Source: an uncultured Bacteroidales bacterium (GTDB taxonomy: Bacteria; Bacteroidota; Bacteroidia; Bacteroidales; Paludibacteraceae). From it: a stretch of 64,000 bases of DNA. The stretch covers positions 1 through 64,000 of the forward strand of contig CAKUYO010000005.1 of assembly GCA_934716995.1 (NCBI GenBank), written 5' to 3'. The position numbers and the translations under genes are program-made. The notes below the pieces were generated by a model that was not told where the DNA came from, did no database searches, and saw only the letters and a program-made list of their open reading frames with translations. Of this stretch, positions 42,909-51,277 are shown in pieces. How positions within the stretch are numbered: position 1 is the first letter of the stretch; each line of letters opens with the position of its first letter.

Positions 42909-44681
42909 ATGAAACAGCATCGCTTACTCTTTCTCGCATTGTGCATTATGCATTGTGCATTGTGCATTGCCAATACACCGGCTTTCCCTGCCGCCGAGGG
43001 CTACGGCAAATACGCCTCGGGCGGACGTGGCGGCAATGTCTATTATGTAACGCGCTTGGACGATTGTTCCGATTCCGACCTCGTAGAGGGGACACTCCGT
43101 TGGGCGTTGCGCTCGGGCGATGACACACCGCGTACCGTGTTGTTCCAAGTGTGCGGCACCATCTATCTTACCTCGAAACTTAAACTTGCGCACCCCAATA
43201 TCACCATTGCGGGACAGACCGCCCCCGGCGGCGGTATCTGTATAGCGGGTGCCAATATCTACGTCTGCCAACCCAACATCATAATCCGCCATATCCGCTT
43301 CCGTGCGGGCGATATACCCGATACCAACTATCCTTGTTTGGACGTGGAGAACACCCGCAATGTCATTATCGACCATTGTTCGTTTACATGGTCAATGGAG
43401 GAGTGCCTTACGCTCTACGACTGCGATTCCACTACCGTCCAATGGTCTGTTATCGGGGAAGGACTCTATAATTCCAAGCACCATAAAGGTACACGTTCCT
43501 ATGCTATGCAGTGGGGTGGGGAGCACGCCACAATGCACCATTGTCTTATCGCCAACTGCCTCAACCGCACTCCGCGTTTCAATGGTGTCCGCGACGAAGC
43601 CGACCTTGCCCACGGCAAACATAACCACGATGCGCAGGCGGATAACGAGTTTGTCAACAATGTGATTTTCAACTGGGGCAAGAAAAACTCGCTCTACGGC
43701 GGCGAGAACGATACCACCAAGAACCGCCTCGCTGACGGCACTCCTGCGGGCTACAACCATGTGTATATGGTGAACAACTATTTCCGTTGCGGTCCTGCCA
43801 CGCAGGTAATAGGTCTCTCCCAACGCTATTTTGTGCAGGGCAGCAGGGCGGGCGACTATGGCCGCTGGTTCTTGGGCGGCAACCAATTCGAACTATCCAA
43901 CCCCTACAACGGCACCAAGCCCTGTTGGCGCGACTCGGTGCTGCAATTGGTAAACGAAGATAATATGCACGGTTACATCGCAAATGACCCTAACCGTGCT
44001 TTCAACCTCGATGGTGCCACCGCCGGCGAGGCGTACTACAACCGCTATGTTCTCTCTGCTCCTACTGCCACAAGCGGTATCGTTGCGGAAGATGCCGGTG
44101 CCGCTTATGGTGCGGTTACATCGTCTGCGGGTGCCTCGCTTCCCCGCTACGACGAGCAGGACAGCCGTATGCTTCAGGAGGCGGCAGGCATCGTCGCACC
44201 GCAGTTCGCAGGTTCTACCAAACCGGCGTGGTTGGGTATCATTGACTCGCAAAATGACATCCGTTTCTCCCGCTATGACTGTTTCTTGGCCGGTGATGCC
44301 GTCGTTACGGGTTATCCTTTCCTGGATGCCGTTGCGGGTGATTCGCTTGCGCTCGACACCGATGCCGACGGTTTGCCCGACGGCTACGAAACCGAAATAG
44401 GTCTCGACCCGTATGATCCCGCTGATGCCGCACGCATTACGGAAACAGGTTATTCCGCCCTCGAGATCTATCTCAATGGCGTGGCGGACGGCACTATCGA
44501 CAAATCGCGCTACGAACATCTCCCCTATGTCTCGCAGCAGCCCTCTCTCCCGGAGAGTATTCCGCATACTGTCCAACCGTCCTCCCGTACCGCCTACGAC
44601 CTCCTGGGTCGTCCCCTTTCTGTCCCCCGACAGGCAACCCCTTATATACAGGACGGCAATATATACCTTCCTGTTCATTGA
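42909..44681 (+). CDS. Secreted polysaccharide lyase family 1 (pectate lyase-like)
   Basis: 590 residues. The signal-peptide core (ALCIMHCALCIA) is encoded by heptamer repeats. A PL1 right-handed beta-helix follows, with GGRGGNVYYVTRLDD, NITIAGQTAPGGG, VIIDHCSFTWSMEECLTLY and YNSKHHKGTRSYAMQWGG. A calcium-binding DTDADGLPDGYETEIGLDP segment (about 485) and a short T9SS-like end (YDLLGRPLS...DGNIYLPVH) complete it. It cleaves pectate or related uronans by beta-elimination outside the cell. Downstream of a BASS transporter in the same orientation. Confidence 0.85.
   Translation: MKQHRLLFLALCIMHCALCIANTPAFPAAEGYGKYASGGRGGNVYYVTRLDDCSDSDLVEGTLRWALRSGDDTPRTVLFQVCGTIYLTSKLKLAHPNITIAGQTAPGGGICIAGANIYVCQPNIIIRHIRFRAGDIPDTNYPCLDVENTRNVIIDHCSFTWSMEECLTLYDCDSTTVQWSVIGEGLYNSKHHKGTRSYAMQWGGEHATMHHCLIANCLNRTPRFNGVRDEADLAHGKHNHDAQADNEFVNNVIFNWGKKNSLYGGENDTTKNRLADGTPAGYNHVYMVNNYFRCGPATQVIGLSQRYFVQGSRAGDYGRWFLGGNQFELSNPYNGTKPCWRDSVLQLVNEDNMHGYIANDPNRAFNLDGATAGEAYYNRYVLSAPTATSGIVAEDAGAAYGAVTSSAGASLPRYDEQDSRMLQEAAGIVAPQFAGSTKPAWLGIIDSQNDIRFSRYDCFLAGDAVVTGYPFLDAVAGDSLALDTDADGLPDGYETEIGLDPYDPADAARITETGYSALEIYLNGVADGTIDKSRYEHLPYVSQQPSLPESIPHTVQPSSRTAYDLLGRPLSVPRQATPYIQDGNIYLPVH
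42938..42968. repeat. Heptamer array encoding a second signal-peptide core
   Basis: ATTGTGC, ATTATGC, ATTGTGC, ATTGTGC, ATTG; translated ALCIMHCALCIA in this frame. Confidence 0.9.
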
Positions 44682-44743
44682 TACCGTTTGTATAAAAATC
44701 CGCTTTTTCGCCCTTTTGTGTTGTGTGTGTTGTAGATTTTGTG

Positions 44744-44751
44744 TACCTTTG
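44744..44751 (+). promoter_or_regulatory. Promoter (-7 box) of korAB
   Basis: TACCTTTG followed by GCGCAG; TTTG at 44715-44718 is slightly far upstream (25 bases). The leader would be about 270 bases and include the 120-bp element. Confidence 0.55.
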
Positions 44752-44806
44752 CGCAGTGTTTTGCAGGACGTACGTTTTTGGTACACAAAACCTTAAATAA
44801 TATCAG

Positions 44807-44925
44807 TTCGATATAAGCAGATTGTCTTATTTTGCCGCCGTGGGCGATAAGATTTATGGCAATTTATGGATGTGCAATCAAAGATTTACTTAGATTTCTT
44901 GCCGCTTGCGGCAAAGGAGTTTTTG
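44807..44925. repeat. 120-bp dispersed element, copy 2
   Basis: See copy 1 at 5303-5423, same orientation on the strand shown. Pairing arms are kept although bases differ (ATTGTC with GGCAAT through a G-U pair; TCTTAT with ATAAGA). Confidence 0.85.
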
Positions 44926-45030
44926 TGGTCTGTACATATCGCAGGTTTATGGTTAATTTGTGGTAATACGGCGTAGCCGTCCGTTCAAAACAGCCCATAT
45001 TTGGGCTCACCTTAAACAAACAGATACAAT

Positions 45031-46896
45031 ATGCAAAAACAAAATGTTGTAGTGCGCTTCTGCGGAGACTCGGGCGACGGAATGCAACTCACGGGGACGA
45101 TGTTCTCCTCTTTGAGCGCCATTCTCGGCAATGAGATTTCCACGCTCCCCGATTTTCCCGCAGAGATACGCGCCCCGCAAGGTACACTCGGCGGTGTATC
45201 GGGTTTTCAGGTCAATCTCGGTTATGGCGTTCATACGCCGGGGGACAAAGCGGATGTTATCGTCGCTATGAACGCTGCGGCTCTGAAAGTCTGCACGTTG
45301 GGCTCCAAGTTCAATCACCCCGATGCCCGCTACAACGAGGCGGATGCTATGTACGGCAAACAGGCGGTGGTGATTGTGGATATGGACGCTTTCACTGCCA
45401 AAGACCTTGAGAAAGCCCTCTATCGCACCGACAATCCGTTCCTCGAACTCGGTATTCCCGACACGGTGCAGATTGTTCCCGTGCATCTGACTACGCTCAC
45501 CAAAGAATCGCTCAAGGACTCGGGACTGGACAACAAGTCCGTTCTCAAGTCACGCAATATGTTCGCCCTCGGTGTGGTCTGCTGGCTCTTCGACCGCCCC
45601 ATCGACAAGGCTATCCGTTTCCTCGAAGGCAAGTTCAAAAAGAAACCCGCTCTTATTGCGCCGAACACCAAGGTCTTGGTGGACGGTTTCAACTACGGGC
45701 AGAACCTCGCCCTTTCTGTCTCCCGGATACATACTGTCGAACCGGCAGATGCCAAGCAGCCCGAACACGGCACATATACTTCCATCGCCGGCAACAAAGC
45801 CACGGCGTGGGGGCTTATTGCAGCGGCACAACGCAGCGGCAAACGTCTGTTCCTCGGTTCGTATCCTATCACGCCTGCCACCGACATCATGCACGAACTG
45901 GCAGCCCGCAAGGATATGGGCGTGATGGTCGTACAGGCGGAAGACGAGATTGCAGGTGTCTGCACCGCCATCGGTGCCGCTTTTGCGGGCGACCTTGCTT
46001 GTACCTCCACTTCCGGTCCGGGGCTCTCTCTCAAGTCCGAGGCAATCGGTCTGGCAGTTATGGCGGAACTGCCCCTCGTGGTCATCGATGTGCAGCGCGG
46101 CGGTCCCAGCACGGGTTTGCCTACCAAGACCGAGCAGACCGACCTCCTGCAGGCGGTCTATGGGCGCAACGGCGAGTGCCCCGCGGTGGTCATCGCGGCT
46201 TCGTCCAGTGCCAACTGCTTCGATTTTGCTTTCGAGGCATGCCGTATCGCTTTGGAGAATATGACCCCCGTCATCCTCCTTACCGACACCTATCTTGCCA
46301 ATGGTACCGCCCTCTGGCGCATACCCCGCTTGGCAGACCTGCCCGAGATACACCCGCAGTCGGTGCCGGCCGAACTCAAAGGCAGGTACAACCCCGCCCT
46401 CCGCGACGAGCGCAAGGTACGCTATTGGGCGTACCCCGGTATGGAGGGCTACGAGCACCGCAACATAGGTCTCGAGCGTGATGCCGGGCGTGGCACTATC
46501 TCCACCAATCCCGAGAACCACGAGATTATGGTGCATACCCGCCAAGCCAAAGTGGATCAGGTGGCACAGCGTATCCCGCGGCTTCAGGTGCAGGGCAATA
46601 CGCAGAGCGATACCCTGCTGGTCGGGTGGGGAAGCACAGAGGGGCACCTCCGTGTAGCCGCACGCGAACTCAACTGCGCCCTCGCGCATTTCAACTATAT
46701 CAACCCCCTCCCGCTCAATACCGCCGAGGTCTTGCATGCGTACAAACGTGTGGTGGTCTGCGAACTCAACAGCGGACAGTTCGCCACGCTCCTGCGCTCG
46801 CATGTACCCGGTGTGAACCTCTTGCAATACAACGAGATAATGGGACAACCCTTTGCGGTTGAACGTATTGTTGAACACGTAAAAAATCTGCACTGA
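45031..46896 (+). CDS. korA: 2-oxoglutarate:ferredoxin oxidoreductase, fused gamma-alpha subunit
   Basis: 621 residues. The N-terminal gamma domain (about 1-190; FCGDSGDGMQLTG, GGVSGFQVNLG) is joined to the alpha domain (GSYPITPATDIMHELA, STSGPGLSLKSEAIGLA, GPSTGLPTKTEQTDL). With KorB it decarboxylates a 2-oxoacid to acyl-CoA while reducing ferredoxin, in the anaerobic TCA branch. 2-Oxoglutarate is the likeliest substrate by subunit type, but related acids are possible. korB starts at its stop codon. Confidence 0.93.
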   Translation: MQKQNVVVRFCGDSGDGMQLTGTMFSSLSAILGNEISTLPDFPAEIRAPQGTLGGVSGFQVNLGYGVHTPGDKADVIVAMNAAALKVCTLGSKFNHPDARYNEADAMYGKQAVVIVDMDAFTAKDLEKALYRTDNPFLELGIPDTVQIVPVHLTTLTKESLKDSGLDNKSVLKSRNMFALGVVCWLFDRPIDKAIRFLEGKFKKKPALIAPNTKVLVDGFNYGQNLALSVSRIHTVEPADAKQPEHGTYTSIAGNKATAWGLIAAAQRSGKRLFLGSYPITPATDIMHELAARKDMGVMVVQAEDEIAGVCTAIGAAFAGDLACTSTSGPGLSLKSEAIGLAVMAELPLVVIDVQRGGPSTGLPTKTEQTDLLQAVYGRNGECPAVVIAASSSANCFDFAFEACRIALENMTPVILLTDTYLANGTALWRIPRLADLPEIHPQSVPAELKGRYNPALRDERKVRYWAYPGMEGYEHRNIGLERDAGRGTISTNPENHEIMVHTRQAKVDQVAQRIPRLQVQGNTQSDTLLVGWGSTEGHLRVAARELNCALAHFNYINPLPLNTAEVLHAYKRVVVCELNSGQFATLLRSHVPGVNLLQYNEIMGQPFAVERIVEHVKNLH

Positions 46897-47927
46897 TGGA
46901 CGCTTCTCAATTCAAATCCGACCAATATGTACGTTTCTGCCCGGGCTGCGGCGACCATGCTATCTGTGCCGCCCTCCAAAAAGCCATGGCGCAAATAGGT
47001 GTCCCTACCTGTGATACCGTGGTCATCTCGGGTATCGGCTGTTCCAGCCGTATGCCGCACTACCTCAATACCTACGGCTTCAATACCATTCACGGACGTG
47101 GCGGTGCGGTCGCTACGGGCGTCAAAACCTCCCATCCCGAACTGACCGTCTGGCAGATGACGGGTGACGGCGACTGTCTCGCTATCGGCGGCAACCATTT
47201 CATTCATGAGATCCGCCGCAATGTGGATCTGAATATATGCTTGTTCAACAACCGTATCTACGGGCTTACCAAAGGGCAGTATTCGCCTACCTCGCCCAAG
47301 GGGTTTGTCTCCAAGTCCAGTCCCTTCGGCACGGTGGAACGCCCCTTCGTTCCCGCCGAACTCGTCTTCGGTGCACGCGGTACGTTCTTTGCCCGCACAC
47401 TGGATGTCGATATGCCTACTACCGTCGATTGTATGGTGCAGGCGCACCGGCACAAGGGTGCTTCGGTGATTGAGTGTCTGGTCAACTGTGTTATCTTCAA
47501 CAACGGCACCCACTCTTGGATTGCCGACCGCGAGACCCGTGCCGACCGCTCCATCGTTCTTCGCCACGGAGAGAAAATGCTCTTCGGCAAGGACAACGGC
47601 AAAGGTCTGGCGCTCGACTGTTCGCAGGGGCTTATCCCGCGTCTCATCGTCGTGCCTGCGGATGATCTGCGTGTCCTCGTCCACGATGCACACGAGCAAG
47701 ACCCGACGCTCCATCGTATGCTGGCACTGATGGGGCAGCAGCAATATATGGAGGTGGGCAATACGCCTTCCGACACCGATCTGCCCATCGCTCTGGGTGT
47801 CATCCGTGATGTCGAAGCCGAGACCTACGACTATGCCGTCAATGCCCAGATCAACGAGGTGCGCTCCCATAGCAAAGCGCAGACATTCGACCAACTCACC
47901 GCCACCCTCGAGCAGTGGGAGATGTAG
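46896..47927 (+). CDS. korB: 2-oxoglutarate:ferredoxin oxidoreductase, beta subunit
   Basis: 343 residues. The TPP-binding subunit: FCPGCGDHAICAAL, GIGCSSRMP, HGRGGAVATG and the GDGDCLAIGGNH...NNRIYGLTKGQYSPTS TPP/Mg motif. Its start overlaps the korA stop. No ferredoxin-type delta subunit is encoded next to it, as usual for the two-subunit form in Bacteroidota. Confidence 0.94.
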   Translation: MDASQFKSDQYVRFCPGCGDHAICAALQKAMAQIGVPTCDTVVISGIGCSSRMPHYLNTYGFNTIHGRGGAVATGVKTSHPELTVWQMTGDGDCLAIGGNHFIHEIRRNVDLNICLFNNRIYGLTKGQYSPTSPKGFVSKSSPFGTVERPFVPAELVFGARGTFFARTLDVDMPTTVDCMVQAHRHKGASVIECLVNCVIFNNGTHSWIADRETRADRSIVLRHGEKMLFGKDNGKGLALDCSQGLIPRLIVVPADDLRVLVHDAHEQDPTLHRMLALMGQQQYMEVGNTPSDTDLPIALGVIRDVEAETYDYAVNAQINEVRSHSKAQTFDQLTATLEQWEM

Positions 47928-47989
47928 GAATGGCACAATAGGCAACAATGATATAAATCAATCAAATAAATTAAATCGCTTATGTAAAC

Positions 47990-48063
47990 CGGCATCGGCA
48001 GGCGATGCAAAATATATATAAGTTATTATTTCTCGGGTGCAGTGGCACCCTCGATATAATAAC
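47990..48063 (+). other. Two stable hairpins after korB
   Basis: GCATCG/CGATGC (about 47992-48008) and a longer stem, GTTATTAT(48022-48029)/ATAATAAC(48056-48063) with CGGGTGC/GCACCC inside. There is no U-tract, so these may be part of the structured RNA that follows rather than the korAB terminator. Confidence 0.6.
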
Positions 48064-48093
48064 ATGACATATTTCTAACAGCATTTGCTATTA

Positions 48094-48292
48094 TTTCGCA
48101 CTCAAAGAAAAAGTCCCGGAAAAACTGTTTCTCTGAAAGAGGGTAGCAAAACGCACTAACAAGGAGTTCCCTATTGGAAAGTCCTAATGATAACTCGGTA
48201 ATTCACGCTTTTGGTGTGAACTCTTTCGGGTTATCAGCAGGTTTTTCTTTCCGGGACTTCCTGTGAGTGCGAAAAAGAGTTCGCACTTTTTT
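48094..48292 (+). ncRNA. Candidate riboswitch-like attenuator or ncRNA before the methyltransferase
   Basis: A closing helix P1 (TTTCGCACTC 48094-48103 with GAGTGCGAAA 48265-48274) and a 12-bp helix P2 (AAGTCCCGGAAA 48111-48122 with TTTCCGGGACTT 48248-48259) enclose smaller hairpins, including GATAAC 48189-48194 with GTTATC 48230-48235. The 3' strand of P1 is also the 5' strand of a perfect terminator (GTGCGAA 48267-48273 with TTCGCAC 48280-48286, then six T). The two folds exclude each other, which is the logic of a transcription attenuator. The start codon of the methyltransferase is 65 bases beyond. No known family is recognised. Confidence 0.6.
48267..48292 (+). terminator. Terminator overlapping P1 of the structured RNA
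   Basis: GTGCGAA-loop-TTCGCAC followed by TTTTTT, positioned inside the leader of the methyltransferase gene. Confidence 0.8.
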
Positions 48293-48357
48293 AGTGCCTG
48301 TGGCTCTCGTTTCTCCCTCGGCAGCAGATTGATAGCATTGCACAACTATCAATCTAT

Positions 48358-49440
48358 ATGGCGAAAAACAGCAATCTCGGTCAGGCAAAGCAGGCTAAAA
48401 ACGATGAGTTCTACACGCAGTATGCGGACATTCAAAAGGAGGTGAATGCCTACATAGAATACAATCCCGATGTGTTTCGTGGCAAGACCATCTTGCTGCC
48501 GTGCGACGACCCCGAATGGAGCAACTTTACCAAATTCTTTGCGAAAAACTTTGCGTACTTCGGGTTGCGCAAACTGATTTCCACCAGTTACGCCATCGAA
48601 AGCAAAAAGTATAAAACCGACTGGCAGCCCACACTCTTTGAGACTGCCAACCCGCTCTATGACGCAGACAAAACGCGTATCAAAGGCAAGATTTTTACCC
48701 TTACACACGACACCAATCGCAACGGCAGAATCGACATCGATGACCTCGAGTGGCATTATATGGAGGACGACGGCGATTTCCGTAGCGAGGAGGTTACGCG
48801 CCTGCGGGACGAAGCGGATATAATCATCACCAATCCTCCGTTTTCGCTGTTCCGCGAGTTCGTGCAATGGATAATGGACGGCGGCAAGCAGTTTCTCATC
48901 ATCGGGAATATGAACGCCATTACCTATAAAGAGATATTTCCGCTAATCAAGGAGAATAAAATATGGTTAGGTGTAAGTAGCGGCGCACGTACTTATACCA
49001 CTATGGATGGCGGTGCACAGAAAATGGGCAATACCTGTTGGTACACCGATTTGGATAATGGTCATCGTCACATCCCTATGCAACTAATGACTATGGAAGA
49101 TAACATTATGTATAGCCGCCACAAGGAGATTAAAGGCGTAGGTTACAAGCACTATAGTAATTATGACGCCATCGAAGTACCCTATGCAGATGCCATTCCA
49201 AGCGATTATAACGGGATTATGGGGGTGCCGATTTCGTTTTTAGACAAATACTGCCCCGAACAATTTGAAATAATAGGGCAGACTCAAGGCGATTCGGGGA
49301 AAGAATTAGGACTTATTCCGTTTGACCGAGAATTGAAAAAACTGAATAAGAGTTTGCGCGATGGACAACTATATTATATGGAAGATGGCATACCGCAAAA
49401 GCCTTATGCGCGTATTCTTATCCGCAAGAAGCAATCCTAA
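48358..49440 (+). CDS. EcoRI-family adenine-specific DNA methyltransferase
   Basis: 360 residues. The N-terminus NLGQAKQAKNDEFYTQYADIQ and PCDDPEWSNFTKFFAKNF match the EcoRI methylase family; the catalytic motif is TNPPFSLFREF (about 160). It transfers a methyl group from AdoMet to adenine N6. No EcoRI-like endonuclease is beside it. The next gene, 260 bases on, encodes a DUF262-HNH protein, which could be the partner nuclease. The leader carries the attenuator-like RNA. Confidence 0.9.
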   Translation: MAKNSNLGQAKQAKNDEFYTQYADIQKEVNAYIEYNPDVFRGKTILLPCDDPEWSNFTKFFAKNFAYFGLRKLISTSYAIESKKYKTDWQPTLFETANPLYDADKTRIKGKIFTLTHDTNRNGRIDIDDLEWHYMEDDGDFRSEEVTRLRDEADIIITNPPFSLFREFVQWIMDGGKQFLIIGNMNAITYKEIFPLIKENKIWLGVSSGARTYTTMDGGAQKMGNTCWYTDLDNGHRHIPMQLMTMEDNIMYSRHKEIKGVGYKHYSNYDAIEVPYADAIPSDYNGIMGVPISFLDKYCPEQFEIIGQTQGDSGKELGLIPFDRELKKLNKSLRDGQLYYMEDGIPQKPYARILIRKKQS

Positions 49441-49464
49441 AATTTGACACTTTTTATGGGTAGC

Positions 49465-49497
49465 CTATCCTATAACTATCCTAAGCACATCCTATGC
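49465..49497. repeat. 11-bp direct repeat, 3 degenerate units
   Basis: CTATCCTATAA, CTATCCTAAGC, ACATCCTATGC. Confidence 0.7.
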
Positions 49498-49573
49498 TGT
49501 TTTGCACGGTTTTATGCAAGGGACGGCAGGGCAGGAAATCTTAACAAAAAGCACTTTTTGAAGACATGGACAG

Positions 49574-49655
49574 TGTGGGGACGACGCGTCTCGCGTCGTC
49601 AAAAAGGGTATGTAGTGGTATTGTCTATGACGACGCGGGACGCGTCGTCCCCACA
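49574..49655. repeat. Paired REP-like inverted elements
   Basis: The 28-base arms 49574-49601 and 49628-49655 are inverted copies with one mismatch. Each arm is itself a hairpin (GACGACGCG/CGCGTCGTC). The two-headed pattern resembles bacterial interspersed mosaic elements built from REP sequences. Confidence 0.85.
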
Positions 49656-49700
49656 AAGCATTAACGAATAATTAACGGTAATTAACGGAGAACAGAGGAT

Positions 49701-50876
49701 ATGATGACAACGGAATTACAGACCTTTACGGTGGAGCGGATATGTGAGGGCTTCACCTACAACGAGGCGGAAGGCAAGGGCTTGTTCGGGCTGGCGGGCA
49801 GGCTGACCATTCAGCCTGAGTACCAGCGCAATTACCTCTACGCCGAGCAGAACGGGGCGAAAGAGGTGGCGGTGATAGAGAGCGTGCTGCGGGGCTACCC
49901 GCTGGGCTTGATTTATTTCAACCGTGTGCGAGAGACGGGGCAGTTGGAGGTGCTGGACGGGCAGCAGCGTATCACCTCGCTCGGACGGTTCCTGACAAAG
50001 AAATTCGCCATTACGGACGAACACGGTATGGAGCAGTATTTCGACAGCCTGCCCGCCGACAAGCGGCAGAAGATACTGCATACCGAATTGTTGGTGTATG
50101 TGTGCGAGGGCGAGGAGAGCGATATACGGAGTTGGTTCAAGACAATCAACATCGCGGGTATTCCGCTCAACGAGCAGGAGATACTGAACGCCGTCTATAG
50201 CGGGCGGTTTGTAACACGGGCGAAGGAGGTATTCTCCAATTCGCAGAATGCGAACATCTCCAAATGGACAGCGTATATCCGCGGCAACGTGCGGCGGCAG
50301 GATTTTCTGCATACAGCGCTGGAATGGGTGAGCCGCGGGCATGTGGCGGACTATATGGCAGCGCACCGCGACCAAGCGGACATCAGCGGGATGCAGGTGT
50401 ATTTCAATTCGGTGCTGGACTGGGCAAAAGGGGTGTTCCTGAACGTGGAGAAAGAGATGTGCGGGCTGCCGTGGGGCGACCTGTATGAGCGGTACCACGC
50501 TACGCCCTACGACCCGCAGCAGGTGGCGGAGGAGCAAAGGCGGCTGTATGAGGACTACTATGTAAAGAACAAACGGGGCATTTTTGAGTATATCCTCGGC
50601 GGGTGCAAGGATACGCGGTTGCTGGAGGTGCGCTGCTTCGATGAACCGACCAAGAAAACGGTCTATTCCCGCCAAACGGCGGAGGCGAAGGCTGCGGGCG
50701 TGTCGAACTGTCCGCTGTGTGCGCTGTCCTCTGTGGAAGCGATGCGGACGAAGATCTGGAAACTTGGCGAGATGGATGCCGATCACGTAGCGGCGTGGTC
50801 GAAAGGCGGAGCCACCGACATCAGCAACTGCCAGATGCTCTGCCAAACACACAATCGTGCGAAAGGGAATAAATAA
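49701..50876 (+). CDS. DUF262 (GmrSD-like) protein with C-terminal HNH nuclease
   Basis: 391 residues. N-terminal DUF262/ParB-like domain with PEYQRNYLY and the LDGQQRITSL motif (about 85), which in GmrS/SspE/BrxU proteins handles NTP and senses DNA modification. The C-terminus is a classical HNH finger: CPLC, MDADHVAAWSKGG, NCQMLCQTHNRAKGNK. Such fusions cut DNA according to modification state. Placed after an adenine methyltransferase, it may be a defence nuclease that reads that methylation; this is inference. ATG 49701 or 49704. A terminator-like hairpin follows at 50935. Confidence 0.85.
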   Translation: MMTTELQTFTVERICEGFTYNEAEGKGLFGLAGRLTIQPEYQRNYLYAEQNGAKEVAVIESVLRGYPLGLIYFNRVRETGQLEVLDGQQRITSLGRFLTKKFAITDEHGMEQYFDSLPADKRQKILHTELLVYVCEGEESDIRSWFKTINIAGIPLNEQEILNAVYSGRFVTRAKEVFSNSQNANISKWTAYIRGNVRRQDFLHTALEWVSRGHVADYMAAHRDQADISGMQVYFNSVLDWAKGVFLNVEKEMCGLPWGDLYERYHATPYDPQQVAEEQRRLYEDYYVKNKRGIFEYILGGCKDTRLLEVRCFDEPTKKTVYSRQTAEAKAAGVSNCPLCALSSVEAMRTKIWKLGEMDADHVAAWSKGGATDISNCQMLCQTHNRAKGNK

Positions 50877-50934
50877 GAGAGTATTTGCGTCTTTTCTATA
50901 TGATTAGGGCACTCACGTTAAACTGGTGTTTCCG

Positions 50935-50963
50935 ATGCGGGCTTCTTGAGTCCGCATTTTTTA
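50935..50963 (+). terminator. Probable terminator of the DUF262-HNH gene
   Basis: ATGCGG and CCGCAT around an 11-base loop, followed by six T. Confidence 0.6.
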
Positions 50964-51013
50964 TGCAGAAAATATGCAGTGTATGCAACTCCTATACTCC
51001 ATAATACCCATTA

Positions 51014-51046
51014 CGTAGAAAAGACGTAGAAAGGACGTAGAAAGAA
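51014..51046. repeat. 11-bp direct repeat array, 3 units
   Basis: CGTAGAAAAGA, CGTAGAAAGGA, CGTAGAAAGAA preceded by CCATTA; reverse-complement relative of the four-unit array at 16840-16883. Confidence 0.95.
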
Positions 51047-51180
51047 TGGGCTTTTAGGTAGTGGATAGCACTCATTTTTATGCAAAGTATTCATTTTCTT
51101 ATGCATAAAAACTGCATAAAAATCCATTCCTGCAAAAGATAAAAATTCTTTCTCTGCTTGCAGAACCCAAATAATTTCAC

Positions 51181-51188
51181 TACCTTTG
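51181..51188 (+). promoter_or_regulatory. Promoter (-7 box) of the aminotransferase operon
   Basis: TACCTTTG followed by CCGCAC; CTTG 20 bases upstream (51157-51160). Confidence 0.65.
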
Positions 51189-51277
51189 CCGCACAAACAC
51201 AACCACGAATACACACCCTACAATGAAATATGCTGTTCTCTGCATATTAATTGTTAATTCTTAATTGTTAATTGAGT

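Larger units (their letters stand above)
44682..45030. other. Intergenic region before korA
   Basis: No gene. Contains a promoter-like TACCTTTG (44744-44751), the second copy of the 120-bp dispersed element (44807-44925) and a small GCCCATATTTGGGC hairpin (about 44993-45006) next to the korA start. Confidence 0.7.
50877..51277. other. Intergenic region before the aminotransferase
   Basis: No gene. Contains a hairpin with T6 (50935-50963), a CATAATACC-type element with an 11-bp array (about 50970-51055), TGCATAAAA repeats (about 51078-51125), the promoter TACCTTTG (51181-51188) and a TAATTGT heptamer array ending at the start codon. Confidence 0.7.

Noticed and set aside
45550..46893. 447-codon minus-strand frame opposite korA
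   Set aside because: Antisense to a clearly conserved enzyme; low-complexity His/Asp composition typical of shadows.
49444..49671. 75-codon frame between methyltransferase and DUF262-HNH gene
   Set aside because: It is made of repeat sequence (11-bp units and the REP-like pair).
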